A stretch of 64,000 nucleotides of DNA, taken from the NCBI GenBank assembly GCA_024364735.1, contig JAGFNQ010004007.1, forward strand, positions 173,873 to 237,872, written 5' to 3'. The notes under the pieces were generated by a model. The model did not search any database and was not told where the DNA came from. It saw only the letters and a program-made list of their open reading frames with translations. This document shows, piece after piece, positions 22,072-32,515 of this stretch (its first letter is position 1; the number at the start of each line of letters is the position of its first letter). This DNA comes from Boesenbergia rotunda. Lineage: Eukaryota > Streptophyta > Magnoliopsida > Zingiberales > Zingiberaceae. Position numbers and translations under genes: made by a program.

Positions 22072-23812
22072 TTATTGTTTGACGAGCACCATACTAACCG
22101 AGTCAGCCGAGGCGGCAAGGTACACGTACAACACTTCCCCAACCTCTAGCTTGGCTAGCACAGGAAGTTCAGCAAGATAAACCTTCAACTCCTCGAACGC
22201 CTTATCACGCTCGGCGTCCCACTGAAACTTGGTGGCTTTGCCAAGGGTTTTGAAGAACGACAACCCTCGTTCGGCCAATTGGAATATGAATCGGGACGGG
22301 GTTGTGATCCGCCCGGTGAGACGTTGCACTTCTCGGAGATTTTTTGGTGGGGGCATATCCAACAAGGCCTTGACCTTGCTGGGGTTGGCTTCGATGCCCC
22401 GCTCAGTCACGATGTATCCCAGGAATTTTCCCCTCCGAGCGCCAAAGAGACACTTAGCGGGATTCAATTTGAGCCCGTACATCCGCAGTGTCTGACATGT
22501 CTCCTCAACATCGGCTATCAGGTCTCCAGCTCGTACATCCACAGTGGCAGACTTGATGAGTATGTTGTCCACATAGACTTCAATATTTCTCCCAATCTGA
22601 GACTGGAAGACCTTATTCATCATCCGCTGGTAAGTGGCTCCAGCGTTCTTCAATCCAAACGGCATGACGGTATAACACTAAGTACCGTCCGCCGTAATGA
22701 AACTGACCTTCTCCTGGTCCTCCGCAGCCAAGGGTACTTGATGATATCCTTGGTAGGCATCCAGCATCGAGATGAACTCACTACCTGCCGTTGAGTCCAC
22801 CATTTGGTCTATCCGAGGCAGGGGATAGCAATCCTTCGGGCAGACCTTATTGAGATCTCGGAAGTCTATACAGACTCGCCACTTATTGTCCGGCTTGGGT
22901 ACCAACACAACGTTGGCAAACCAGGCAGGGAACTGAACTTCCCTGATGTGGCCGGCCTCCAGCAGCTTCTCTATCTCAGCCCGGATTACTTTATTTTGCT
23001 CGGTGCTGAAGTCCCATTTCCTCTGCTTAACGGACCGAGCATGGGGATAAACGTGGAGGCGGTGCTCCGCCACCTCCGGTCGGATTCCCTTCAGTTCTTT
23101 GACCGACCAGGCGAAGACGTCTTGATTCCGGGCCAGGCATTCCAGCAAGGGCTTCTTCAGCTCCTCCGGGAGCCCTACTGCAATCTTAACTCGAGCTTCC
23201 TCCCGGTCCGGGAGGAGTTGTACTTCCTCCTTATCTTCACACAGCTCGGCCCACGGAGAGGCCTGAACCATGTTACAATCTGCGAAGGGGCGTGGGGCCT
23301 TCTGGCTCTCCACCCGGACGTCATCGACGTAGCACCTTCGTGCTATCCTTTGGTCACCCTGGACCTCGCCCACCTTGTCCCCGACCGGGAACTTGACCTT
23401 GAGGTAGAAGGTGGAGGCGACGACCCGAAACACGTTGAGGGCCGGTCGGCCCAGTATGGCGTTGTAGGCAGAAGGAGCGTCCACTACCAGGAAAGTGGAC
23501 CATCGGGTCCTCTTGAGTGGCTCCTCGCCTAAGGAAATGGCCAGCCGAATCTGTCCGAGGGGCTGCACCTGGTTTCCCGTGAAACCGAACAGCGGAGTTG
23601 CCACCAACTCCAACTGGGACCTCTCTATCTGAAGCTGGTCGAATGCTTTCTTGTACAGGATGTTGACCGAGCATCCTGTGCCCACGATGGTGCGGTGGAC
23701 ATGATAGTTGGCGATGACGGCCGTGATGACCAGCGCGTCATCTTGCGGGACCTCCAGCCCCTGAAGATCTTGGGGCCCGAAGCTGATTTGGGGCCCCTCG
23801 GCTTGTGCCGAG
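22072..23812 (-). pseudogene. pol: Tat-type protease and reverse transcriptase, YVDN at the active site
   Basis: The frame starts at the Tekay junction with ISFGPQDLQGLEVPQDDALV, followed by the protease (IVGTGCSVNILYKKAF; the usual Asp-Thr/Ser-Gly is altered to GTGCS) and LGRPALN. RT begins near 23020 (FSTEQNKVIRAEIEKLLEAG, WRVCIDFRDLNKVCPKDCYP, LDAYQGYHQVPL). A TAG stop at 22678-22680 separates this from MPFGLKNAGATYQRMM. The active site reads VYVDNIL, with Asn where the second catalytic Asp should be. RNase H follows (DKAFEELK, YLAASADSVSMVLV) to a stop at 22072. The changed protease Asp and RT Asp are separate lesions from the stops. Confidence 0.9.
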
Positions 23813-25980
23813 TGTAACACCCAATAATTTTCATGAATTATTAGGAATTTTTCTGAATTTTTTGGTAATTTTTTGAAATAAAAATAAAAAAGAAAAAAAT
23901 TAGGGGTCGGGTAGAGGTTTGACCTCGCGACCACGCGGCAAGCAAGCCCTTAAGCGAGCTCGGCTAGCCATAAGGGCAGGGGTATCAAGCAAAAAAAAAG
24001 ATGGATCGAAATTATATTATAGTTGAGTAAGCCCTTTTCATGAAGAGGTGTTTCAACTTCCGCTTAAGTTGCGATTAAATCCCCTTTAGGGATGGGAGTC
24101 GGCGGAAACAGGGCAAAAGGGGGCTGCGAAAACAGGGAGAAAACAAGGGTTTTCTTCCTTCTTCTTCTTCCTCTTGAGTAGAGAACCTAGGGCTTCTTCC
24201 CTAGGGCCAAGGAGTGAAGTTTCTCGCAAGGAAGAGAAAAGGAGTCTTACGCTAAGATTTTTCTGCATACTTAGTGAGTTTTCTTCAAGCAAAGTGGGGT
24301 AAGTAGATCACTCACCTGCAATAGAAGTAGTTTTGTATGTAGTTTCTCGTTGTAGAACTGTGATTTTGTGATCCAAGTGCATGCTTTAAGAATATTGTTT
24401 TGTGGTGTGATTTTAGTTCTAAAGAATACATGTTTTTATCATAGAACTTGAATTTGAGTAGGTTTGGTGTATGTGATCTAAGCATGATAAGACCAAGTTC
24501 TTGAAAAGTCCCAAAAATGAGTTTTGGGTTAAGGGCACGCAAGGTGCTCGATGAAAGTTCCAAGTAAGAAAGGTAAAGGTTTGTAGTGCAAAAAGTTATG
24601 CAAAAAGAAAGATATCTTGACAAGTATAAGCATTATGAGTAAGAAAGTATTTTACTTTTGTAAAGTGCATGTACCGGGCAAATGAGAGGCCCACAGAAAG
24701 TTAGAAAGAAGCTCTAATAGGGTGCGGTGGCTAGCTACTCCGAAACCTATTAGGGATGCACGCATTGGTACATTGATACCAGGTACAGTGTCAAAGCTTA
24801 GAAAGTTGATTATTATTTTGATGTATATGAGTATATGTGAGTGTTTCCAGTTAAGTACATGTTTTGTTATGTGTGTTCATGTTGTTATTTACAAGCATGT
24901 TAAAAAGCAAGAGCAAAGAAGTTAGTGTTTTAAAGTATGGAAATGTATAAGTATCAAGTCTAAAAGAAATCATGAGCATGTTAAGTTTGCAAGTGTTTTG
25001 ATGTAAGTAAATGTTTTCAAGCATGATTGAGCATGAAAATTATATGAAAGTTCCCATGTGCAAGTATTTCCAAGTGCATGTATTTTGAAGCGAAAATACT
25101 TTGAAAAGAGCATGTTTATCATTGATCGCATGGATTTGTGAGTTAGGATTTACTTACTAAGCAAATCGCTTATTAGTTGCATTTCCTTCTATTGCAGATA
25201 AAGGTAAAGAAAAAGCATAAGCTAAGGAGGCGAACGGGACTTGCATTGATGTTCAGTGGCGGTGGCCGTGGGAGAGATTCTTTGGGTTAAGTCTTATAGA
25301 AACTTGTGGTTTGTGTTTTGGATTGGTAAAACATAAGGATTTTGTTTAAACTTTGCATAGAGACAAAGTTGAGTACAAACTCTAGTATAGATTTCATATG
25401 CTTTGATAGTTTATTAAATTTCTTAGAAATCCTAATTGCGAGTTACTGGATTTGTTTTGGGTTATTAAGATGTTTATAAATCTAGTATAGAGTATAGATT
25501 TGGAGTTATTTATCTATATGCTTTGGAAGTGTATGAGTTATGGACCCTTGAAAGGCTTCCTCAGGTCTGAAACTGTAGTTTTCAGGCGTGCCAGTCGACT
25601 AGTTCAGATACCAGTCGACTGCCCTATCGAACAGAACCTTCTGTTCGATGCACCAGTCGACTACCAAGAGGCCAGTCGACTGGTGTCGGGGACAGAATAT
25701 TTCTGTGGCTGACACCAGTCGACTGGCTATCTAGCAGTCGACTTGTACCATTGAAAAGAAAATGTTGTAGGGCAGATGGTTAGTGCTTTAGTTTTACAAT
25801 TAAGAGGTTTAGGGTTCAAATCCTTGGAAAGCAAATAAAATGAAAGTTTTTTTTAAAAGGAAAAAATTCAGAGCAAGTTAAGGGAAGTCAAGTAGTTGTA
25901 ACCTAAGGCTAAGAATAAGATAAAGTTAAGGTTAAGTAAAAGTGACGTCCGCCTTAAGGAAGAGAAGTCGGGTCGTCACA
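23813..25980 (+). repeat. Tekay-type 5' LTR (2,168 bp, copy 1)
   Basis: It starts TGTAACACCCAATAATTTTC and ends GGGTCGTCACA directly before GAGTGGTATCAGAGC. It inserted in the Tat protease region (left flank CCGAG). Long stretches have no coding content; the notable part is the palindrome cluster at 25592-25745. Confidence 0.93.
25592..25745. repeat. CAGTCGACT palindrome pairs and two hairpins in the Tekay LTR (copy 1)
   Basis: Palindromes start at 25592/25612 (20 bp), 25654/25673 (19 bp) and 25716/25735 (19 bp). The first pair and second pair are separated by the perfect inverted repeat TCGAACAGAA/TTCTGTTCGA (25627-25648), and the second and third pair by ACAGAATATTTCTGT. The order pair, hairpin, pair, hairpin, pair is mirrored in the copy at 44949-45100. 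Confidence 0.9.
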
Positions 25981-25983
25981 GAG

Positions 25984-25995
25984 TGGTATCAGAGC
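25984..25995 (+). promoter_or_regulatory. Primer-binding site, initiator tRNA-Met (Tekay copy 1)
   Basis: TGGTATCAGAGC lies three bases after the LTR end, giving a primer for minus-strand DNA synthesis and fixing plus orientation. Confidence 0.92.
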
Positions 25996-26221
25996 AGGTT
26001 TCCACCCTTTCGCCACACTGACATCAAGCATCAATCCTGCCGCCTGCCAAGTAAGAAGTTCATATGTTGTAGTTTTGTATGCTTTTCATTATTGACTGCT
26101 AGTATCAGTAAGTACAAGATGATAAGGAAGTATGTTAGTATTATTATATGCTATTATGTGCATGGAGATAAAGAAGTAAGTTAGTAAGAGATAATGAGTT
26201 TTTATTTTCTTTACACTATAG

Positions 26222-28639
26222 AGTAAGAGAATGACAAGAGGACGTTCCAGAAGTGTCTGAAATGAGGAGCAAGCTCCTAGAGGGCAAGAGGCAACATAGT
26301 CTCTTTATGATATAGAGTAGGAGAATGTCAAGAGGACGTCCTAGAAAGGCCCAAAATGAGGAGCGAGCTCCTAAAGGGCAAGAGGCAACAAAGTCAGTAC
26401 CACCACCAAATCTTTTAGAGGTGGTGGCTCGGTTACAAGGGTAAGTAGTAGAATAGCAGCAAGTTATTGCCACCATGATGACTAAACAGTAGGCCGCTCC
26501 CATTACCCCGCTGGTGGAGAATGTAGTGGCACCAGTTGTGACCGACGATCCATCGGTTACATCTATAGTCCCGGCAAGGGGGGTAAGGCAAGAAGCGTAC
26601 CTCATCTAGTGGTAGAAACTGAAGCCAGAGAACTTCTCAGGCACAAGTGAACCATGGGATTCTCAAGCATGGTTCAAAATGTTGGTGTAGGATCGATGCA
26701 CGTGAGAGGGGGGGGGGGTGAATCACGTGACTTTTTAAAAAATTAGAGCGCTTTAAAAAGCTTGCACAGCGGAAAAAATAAAACACGAACGAAAAACTAA
26801 TACAAACGACACAGGTAGTTTTACTTCGTTCGGAGCCTTCGGCGACTCCTACTCGAAGGCCCAGGTCCCTCGGACCTTTCCGTTGGGCAATCCACAAAAA
26901 CTCTCTACCGGTAAACCCCGATAGAGTAGGCGAGTACAAAAGAATTGAAAGTGTGACAACCCCACACTTTCAAGTAATTAAATGCAAGAAATAAAAATTG
27001 CGTTACCCAACAACTTAGAAGATCTCCTAGATGGGCTCAGATGTTGGGGTTGAAGTTCCGGCAGCGATCAAACGTGAACACGTTGTAGCTTGGACCGCAG
27101 CAGGAGAGTTTGGAAGAGAGAGCACTTGAAAAGCCTTTTTTTTTGAAAAATATTTCGATATCCCTTCAAGCTCTACAGCCAGGCTTTTTATAGAGGGGCT
27201 CTCGAGCTTTTTGGTTCTTATCCAGATCCTATTCACGTGTGCTCCTTATCCAATATTTAGCAATTAAAAATTAATTCAAAGGAGACTTTGTTTCTATCCT
27301 CATGCTTCACCGAAAAATATGAATTAATAAACAATTAAATAAGATGTAACAAAATGGATAGGAATTAATTTAACAAGAAGTGAACAAGTTTTAGCAAATT
27401 AAAAATTAATTCAAAGGAGATTTGTTTCTATCCTCATGCTTCACCGAACAAAGCATGAATTAATAAACAATTAAATAAGATGTAACTAAGTAATTAAACA
27501 AAATGGATATGACTTAATTTACACAAGAAGTGTTTTGTAGCTTAGTCCATATATCAAACAAACCCTGTAAGATAATGTTATCAAATATATTGAGTAAAAT
27601 ATATTCATAGTTAATTAGACCCTGTCTCCTAGACCAGGATCTAACCAGGCCTCAACTTAGATCACCCAAATGGGTCTAAATTGGACCGCGCCTAAAGTCC
27701 CATAAATGGACTCGTCCTCACTGGTTCGCTCCTCCAGTGACTTACCTCACTTACCCTTTGTGCAGCTTTACTTGACTTCTTGACCCACCAGGACTTCCTG
27801 CCAAGGCTCAACCACTCTGGTCTTCCTGCCAAGTCTCAACCAACTTGGTCTTCATCCAGTTGTCAGGTCCCGCGGACCCAACTGGACTTCCCGCCAGGAC
27901 TCAACCATCCTGGACTTCAGCCTGGTGTCTGGTCCTAAGTCTTTCAACCCTGCACACTTAGTAAAGAGGTTAAAAACCAACAACCCTAACTTTAACCACT
28001 TTGTCATACATCAAAACCCGAGTTTGACCGTTAGTGCAAACTGCACCAACAGTTGGAAAGCAAAGTAGAGCAACTGGACTGACCTGAGGTAGAGAAGATA
28101 AAGTGCGCCTCCTTCTGTCTTATCGGAGATGCTAGATTGTGATGAGAGAGAGAGTCTAGGCCAAGAGAAATGTCAGCCAGATGACATGGGCCGACTTCGA
28201 GATCGAGTTCTTTGAAGAATACATTCATATCCGAGTAACCAACAAGCGTTATGATGAATTCACGGAGTTCAGACCTGGAGAACTATCCGTGGATGAAGCA
28301 GTGAGGAAGTTCAACCGACTAGTTTGTCTGTGCCTAGAGCTAGTTGGCACTGAAAGAGAAAGAGTCAGGCTAATGATCAAGATGTTAAGGACTGAGATAG
28401 CTTTAAAGGTGGCCAGCGGTGTTAGTAGGCCGCAGACCTCGAAAGGACTGATAACAGTATAAAGGCCACCAGAAATGTTAAATGATGAAGTTCTTAATGA
28501 CCTTACCTTCGAGAGAGGTCATGTCATCTACTCAGTGGCTAAGAGCTGTATTAATTCGGATTTCCAACCGAGAACTCTATAGTGATTTAGTAGTCCTTGA
28601 GATGAAGGATTACGATGTCATTTTAGGTATGGACTTCTT
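26222..28639 (+). pseudogene. gag: Tekay-type gag fragments and protease remnant, interrupted by a solo LTR
   Basis: The first part (26222-26685) has a duplicated start region: the segment around RGRSRSV at 26228 and its near-copy at 26325 (MSRGRPRKAQNEERAPKGQE). It then reaches REAYLI and SGTSEPWDSQAWFKMLE. After the solo LTR it resumes at 28052 (EVEKIKCASFCLIGDAR, then TWADFEIEFFEEYIHIRVTN and VDEAVRKFNRLVCL), the retrotransposon Gag domain seen intact at 49799-51577. Stops occur at 26604-26606, 28080 and 28139-28144. After 28462 a deletion skips the zinc knuckles and joins a protease remnant ending in VILGMDFF at 28640. Confidence 0.88.
26681..28056 (-). mobile_element. Solo LTR, Sirevirus family C, with TSD GTTGG
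   Basis: The LTR is 26686-28051 (1,366 bp), flanked by GTTGG at 26681-26685 and 28052-28056. On the minus strand it begins TGTTGGTGCAG and ends GATCCTACA. The C-rich block near the 3' end (plus 26706-26724, a run of G then GTGAAT) is shared with other Sirevirus LTRs here. It contains two near-copies of a 110-bp AT-rich segment (27250-27370 and 27395-27500) and decayed repeats of CTTCCTGCCAAG and CAACCACTCTGG at about 27765-27930. There is no GATCGGTC, GTCGAC or GGCGCC cluster in this family. Confidence 0.93.
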
Positions 28640-30840
28640 TGTTGATGCAGTCAGGCCCTGATTGTTATTTTGGTGTTGACACCGATTTTAGTTTAGGTGG
28701 ATGATTATTGATTATGATTAAGTCCTGATCGGGGATTAGGCATGGTATTGGGAAAATCCTAACCTGGAGAGTTAGGTGTTGAAAATCCTAGCTTGGAGGG
28801 CTAGGTGTGTGAAAAGTCCTAATTCGAAAGAGGTGGGTGAAAAGTCCTAGCTTGGAGAGCTAGGTGAAAAGTCCTAACTTGGAGGGTTAGGTGCAAATTC
28901 CTATCTTGGAAAATTAGGTGAAAAAGTCCTGGCTTGGGGGGTCAGGTCCTAGCTTGGAGGGCTAGGTGTGGAAAGTCCTAATCTGAAAGAGTTGGGTGAA
29001 AAGTCCTAGCTTGGAGGGCTAGGTGAAAAGTCCTAGACTGGAGGGCTAGGTGAAAAGTCCTAACTTAGAGGGTTAGGTGTAAATTCCCAACTTGGAGGGT
29101 TAGGTGAAAAATCCTTAGCTTGGAGGGTTAAGGTGGATGAAAACTTAGCTTGGAGGGATAAGTTTGAGTCCCTGGATTGGTCTGGTGACCGATCAGGGAG
29201 TTTGGCACGCTGCTCCTTCATGGATCGGTCTGCTGACCGATCTAGTGATGACTGATCGGTCTGGTGACCGATCAGGGAGCACACAGTGAGGTTGGGAACC
29301 TACTGTACAGCTCCTGATCGATCCGGTGACCGATCAGGGAGTGCGTGTTTCACCCACTGCTTGGCTCCTGATCGGTCTGGTGACCGATTAGGGAGCAAAT
29401 AGTGAGGTTGAGTTCCCTTGCTGATCTGCACCTGATCGGTCTGGTGACCGATCAGGATTACTGTGCAGATCGTTCTGAAGAACGATCCAGCATCGCAGGT
29501 TCCTCACTATGACCGATCAGGACGGAGCCTGATCGGTCTGATCATGATCTGATCGGTCTGGTGACCGATCAGGAGGTTGCCTGATCGGTCCGATGACCGA
29601 TCAGGAGGTCTGGACTGCGAAGCTCAGAAATCGCCCAATAAAGGGGTGGATCGGTCGGGTGATCGATCCACACCTTGGGATCGGTCTGGTGATCGATCCA
29701 GAAGAGTCACAAGGAAATCGCGATTTCTAATTGAGCGTTGGGGATCGATCAGGACGGAGCCTGATCGGTCTGGTGACCGATCAGGGGTCGCTCTGATCGA
29801 TCCGGTGACCGATCACTTTAATTCAAATTGCACTGTCAGACGCTCTGATCGCGTCTGAACGTATCCGATTCGCTGCTACTTACATCTGATATTTGATTTA
29901 CTGTATGATACGCTGCTCTAACACTCTGATTAAGCTGCAGGTGACAGGGGAGGATTCAAACACTCAAGGAGAGGTCAATGGAGGCTTTCCTTGGAGCAGG
30001 TTTGTCCGATTCTCCATTTCAGGTTGCAACGGCCGAGCTGCAGACCGCAGCCGAGACTGGGGCTTGGCTGAGGGGATCTCAGGAAGACCAGAGAGGGCTC
30101 AGTGGTAGCTGGCGTTGGCAGTGTGGTAGCTGGATGCTACGGAGGATGTTGTCACCTGGTGCTGTGTGGAGAATCAAAAGGGCGGAAGATGGCTTCATGG
30201 AAGCAGAGTTCGATTACTGTCTTCTGGCTGCGCCTTGAGTTCTTCACAACAAGCTTGCTGTTTTCTTGAAGTTTCATCACATTGAGCAAGCTACTGATCG
30301 AGAAGCAATCATCCATTACTTGAGTGCTTGAAGGAGAGAACAAGGAGCTGGGAGTCTGACAGTGGGAAGACACGAAGAAGGGTTCTTGCGTGAGATCGCC
30401 ACTGGGTGGAGCTCAGGGAAGCTTGCTGTGTTCTTGTCCTTGCTGAGTGCTTGAGTAAGATCTTTCTTGTTGTTTCATTGGGCTTAAACATTTATCTGTG
30501 ATTGAAACGCTGTGGAGAGGTTTCTCCACCGAGAAGGAGGTTGCTTTATATCCGGTGCTAACCGGGGCTTGATCTGCCGACGATCAAGGGATCACCCACC
30601 TTAAGGGCACGCCAAGGAGTAGGGGCAAGTTATCCCCGAACCTTGTAAACCCTCCTTGTTAGCGATCTTGCTAGCTGTGGTCGTTTGTTCTCGGTTTCTG
30701 TTTTGGTTTTCTGCACTGCTCTGTTGTTTTATTTCTTCCGCTGTGCTACTGATAAAATTAAGTGCAGAAACTTGTTACTTGCCAAAGATAAAAGTGATTG
30801 GCTATATTCACCCCCCCTCTCTAGCCATCCGTTTCCAACA
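28640..30840 (+). repeat. Sirevirus family A 5' LTR (2,201 bp)
   Basis: It carries the CCTAGC hairpin array (about 28750-29165), then the GATCGGTC array (about 29170-29815), then a unique portion. The last 350 bp hold conserved blocks: GAGGTTTCTCCACCGAGAAG (near 30514), CAAGGAGTAGGGGCAAGTTA (near 30613) and TTCACCCCCCCTCTCTAG (near 30808). Confidence 0.93.
28750..29815. repeat. Hairpin arrays in the family A 5' LTR
   Basis: The first array has about fourteen CCTAGC/GCTAGG-type units with GTGAAAAGT linkers. The second has about sixteen GATCGGTC/GACCGATC-type units. A unit at about 29468 reads GATCGTTC-TGAA-GAACGATC, where G-to-T in one arm is matched by C-to-A in the other. Confidence 0.9.
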
Positions 30841-30842
30841 AG

Positions 30843-30854
30843 TGGTATCAGAGC
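30843..30854 (+). promoter_or_regulatory. Primer-binding site, initiator tRNA-Met (family A)
   Basis: TGGTATCAGAGC follows the LTR end after AG. Confidence 0.93.
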
Positions 30855-30898
30855 TTGGGGCTCTGTTTACGACTTAACATCCGAGAGTTATCAACAAG

Positions 30899-32190
30899 AT
30901 GGCTTTGAGAGAAGGCTTCTCCACCACCCGACCTCCATTCTTTGATGGCGCCGACTTTCAATATTGGAGATCAAAGATGGAATACTATTTGAAGATAGAT
31001 ATCCATACTTGGTTCGCGGTGAAGGAGGGATTCACCCCTCCTAAGGATGATGAAGGCAAAGAGCTTGAGTCATGGAGGTGGACTGCTAAACAAACTCGGA
31101 AGAGTGAAGCCGACGCGAAGGCGGTTGTCACTCTACAATGTGGCATGAACAAAGACCAACTCATCAAGGTTGGTCCTTTTACAAGTGCAAAGGACTTGTG
31201 GAACAAACTCATTGAGCTCCATGAAGGCACCCGAGACTCTAGAATTGCAAAGAGGGACTTGTTCCTCAATTAACTTCAAAATCTCTCCATGAAGGAGAAT
31301 GAGTTGGTAAGTGAGCTTCATAGCCAGTTCAAGGAAGTCCTCAATGGACTTCATTCAATTGATGAAAAGGTCGAGAATCGTGACCTTGTGAGGTATGTCT
31401 TGAAAGCATTTCCAAGGAATGCTTTGTGGTCATCCATGGTGGATGTCTACAAAGTATCCAAGGATCTATCCATTGTTAAGTTAGATGACTTATTTTGTGA
31501 GATGGAATTGCATGAAATGGCTAACAAAGGCCCCAAGGAGAAGGGGATTGCCTTAGTTGCAGGGGACTGAACCACCAAGAAGAAGAAGGAGAAGAAGAAG
31601 GAGAAGGAGAAGGAGGTCTCCTCATCTTCATCCTCTTCCGAATCCGAGTCTGATTCTGAGGAAGATGGCAGCGGCTCTTCTTCCTCCGAGATGGCGAACT
31701 TTGTGCGAAGAATGATGCGAAGGGATAGACGCTTCAAGGGTAGAGGTAACTCTAGTGAATCCAAACTTGATAAGACTAATGCCTCTTGCTTTGAGTGTGG
31801 TAGGAAAGGGCATTTCAAGAATGAATGTCCAAAGCTAAAGAAGAAGGAGGAGAGGTCCAAAAAGAAAGAAGAAAAATCCAAGAAGAAGAAGAAGGCATTG
31901 AAGGCCACTTGGGATGAGTCATCCTCAAGCTCATCCGATGAAGAGAAGGAGGAGAAGAGCACAAGGAACGTGGCACTCATGGCTCTTGGAGAGGAGAGCA
32001 GTGATGAATCTTCAAGCTCCTCAAACGCGGCTTCATCATCTTCGGATGATGAAGAGGTAACTTCTCCCGAGCTTGAAAAGTGTTATAGAGCAATTGCATG
32101 TTTAACTAGTATGCTTAAGAAATCAAAGAATAAGGTTAAGGCATTGCAATTAGAAATTGATCAATTGAAAGCTTCTAGGATGATATAACA
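30899..32190 (+). pseudogene. gag: Sirevirus Gag, broken by stops and a late frameshift
   Basis: It starts MALREGFSTTRPPFFDGADF, matching the family start seen at 4006 and 42914. Gag core runs to about 31570, followed by Lys-rich and Ser/Glu-rich tracts, one CCHC knuckle (CFECGRKGHFKNEC, at about 31790-31835), an acidic serine tract and a coiled-coil segment. In-frame TAA at 31271-31273 and TGA at 31568-31570 interrupt the reading frame. The frame is lost near 32186 where an indel brings a further stop; the DLHVELLE-like sequence that continues in another frame runs into the N gap. Confidence 0.9.
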
Positions 32191-32221
32191 TTGATGATTT
32201 GCATGTTGAATTGCTAGAAGA

Positions 32222-32477
32222 NNNNNNNNNNNNNNNNNNNNNNNNNNNNNNNNNNNNNNNNNNNNNNNNNNNNNNNNNNNNNNNNNNNNNNNNNNNNNNN
32301 NNNNNNNNNNNNNNNNNNNNNNNNNNNNNNNNNNNNNNNNNNNNNNNNNNNNNNNNNNNNNNNNNNNNNNNNNNNNNNNNNNNNNNNNNNNNNNNNNNNN
32401 NNNNNNNNNNNNNNNNNNNNNNNNNNNNNNNNNNNNNNNNNNNNNNNNNNNNNNNNNNNNNNNNNNNNNNNNNNNNN
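32222..32477. other. Assembly gap (256 N)
   Basis: All bases are N. By comparison with the family B copy the gap should hide the Gag C-terminus, the protease and the start of the GAG-pre-integrase region. The true length is unknown. Confidence 0.98.
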
Positions 32478-32515
32478 TCCAACCAAGTCAATGTCTAGTT
32501 AGACACAATGACACC

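Larger units (their letters stand above)
18078..23812 (-). mobile_element. Gypsy retrotransposon, Tat type, pol and 3' region
   Basis: On the minus strand the order is protease, RT, RNase H, a second (archaeal-type) RNase H, integrase, then a 3' region with 220-bp tandem repeats and an antisense ORF. The dual RNase H and the repeat-rich 3' region are hallmarks of Tat. The left end is cut by the Athila insertion (18077/18078) and the right end by the Tekay LTR at 23813, so neither LTR nor the PBS is present. Gag is absent from the window. Confidence 0.88.
23813..28639 (+). mobile_element. Gypsy retrotransposon, Tekay-type (copy 1): 5' LTR, broken gag, protease remnant
   Basis: The LTR 23813-25980 (TGTAACACCC...GTCGTCACA) is the same family as the LTRs at 44703 and 51843 but in plus orientation. 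A PBS, gag pieces and a short protease piece follow. Gag is interrupted by a solo Sirevirus LTR (26686-28051) and is joined by deletion to protease-region sequence near 28470-28530. At 28640 the element is cut off by the family A Sirevirus, and its continuation is not found after 40959. Confidence 0.9.

Noticed and set aside
24312..24623. 103-aa minus frame in the Tekay LTR (also 46077-46298, 53023-53433 on plus)
   Set aside because: It recurs only because the LTR recurs and has no domain; LTR sequence is not expected to code.
31447..31980. Long antisense frame opposite Sirevirus gag (also 2613-3128)
   Set aside because: It is the Ser-rich shadow of Lys/Glu-rich gag codons.
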